The notes beneath the pieces were generated by a model. The model was given only the letters and a program-made list of their open reading frames with translations, was not told the DNA's origin and ran no database searches. A stretch of 5,898 bases of DNA, taken from assembly GCA_031264895.1 (NCBI GenBank), contig JAISDI010000122.1, positions 1 to 5,898 on the forward strand, written 5' to 3'. This DNA is from Endomicrobium sp. (lineage in GTDB: Bacteria > Elusimicrobiota > Endomicrobiia > Endomicrobiales > Endomicrobiaceae). A program made the translations under genes and the position numbers. Positions 5,746-5,898 of the stretch are shown piece by piece (position 1 is the stretch's first letter; the number at the start of each line of letters is the position of its first letter).

Positions 5746-5898
5746 AGAATAATAGATTGAAAACACAATGAGTTATGCAAAATAAAAAAGGTCAAAAAAA
5801 GCATAGGAATGAAAGGTAACAAATAGGTATTTCTAAAATACTGTTCGTCATGCCCGAAATTTTCGGAAATGCTGTAATTCTTTTGAAGCCTGCCCCGT
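5746..5898. other. AT-rich flank ending in the start of a possible palindromic dispersed repeat
   Basis: No gene is visible. Two perfect small hairpins follow each other: GTATTT-CTA-AAATAC (5827-5841) and CCGAAA-T-TTTCGG (5854-5866). From about 5842 the text (GTTCGTCATGCCCGAA..., ending GCCTGCCCCGT) changes character. It looks like the left half of the intergenic palindromic repeats found in many genomes, with the partner half expected beyond the window. Confidence 0.35.

Noticed and set aside
5447..5822. Three reading frames crossing the MITE
   Set aside because: They run across terminal repeats and hairpins on both strands, have no ribosome sites, and are explained by the inverted-repeat element.

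Overview
The window is the edge of an AT-rich bacterial chromosome. It shows two intact-looking genes transcribed away from each other, followed on the right by gene debris and mobile or palindromic repeats. No rRNA, tRNA or CRISPR array is visible. The lineage cannot be fixed from the sequence. A secreted protein with a Gly/aromatic beta-strand tail suggests a cell with an outer surface to decorate, probably Gram-negative. The mix of gene decay, short inverted-repeat elements and a huge C39-bearing secreted protein reminds me of host-associated Elusimicrobiota (Endomicrobium-like), but that is an impression, not a demonstration.

Region 1 (1-3728, minus strand): one uninterrupted reading frame of at least 1242 codons, still open at the left edge. 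The product has a signal peptide, a small Trp/Gly N-terminal segment, three 40-41-residue Glu/Lys-rich tandem repeats, a long helical charged segment, a papain-like C39-type cysteine peptidase domain with visible Cys/His/Asp residues, three 11-residue amphipathic repeats, and a long Gly/aromatic beta-strand region. A good sigma70-type promoter and a Shine-Dalgarno site precede it. Plus-strand reading frames across this region are shadows of it.

Region 2 (3741-4207): the divergent spacer. It carries both promoters and, between them, a relatively GC-rich patch with a 13-bp direct repeat and several short palindromes. No convincing gene was found.

Region 3 (4220-5260, plus strand): a single gene for a YhcG/DUF1016-type PDDEXK nuclease. 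A perfect 27-nt palindrome lies inside its coding sequence.

Region 4 (5261-5898): AT-rich decayed coding sequence, including what looks like the first ~25 codons of an endonuclease III gene (nth). Next comes a 271-bp MITE-like element with 28-bp terminal inverted repeats flanked by TA, holding large internal hairpins. At the right edge a further palindromic repeat seems to begin.

The two genes do not obviously work together. The most unusual items are the giant secreted protein with an embedded C39-like peptidase, the perfect palindrome inside the nuclease gene, and the structured MITE beside the nth remnant.
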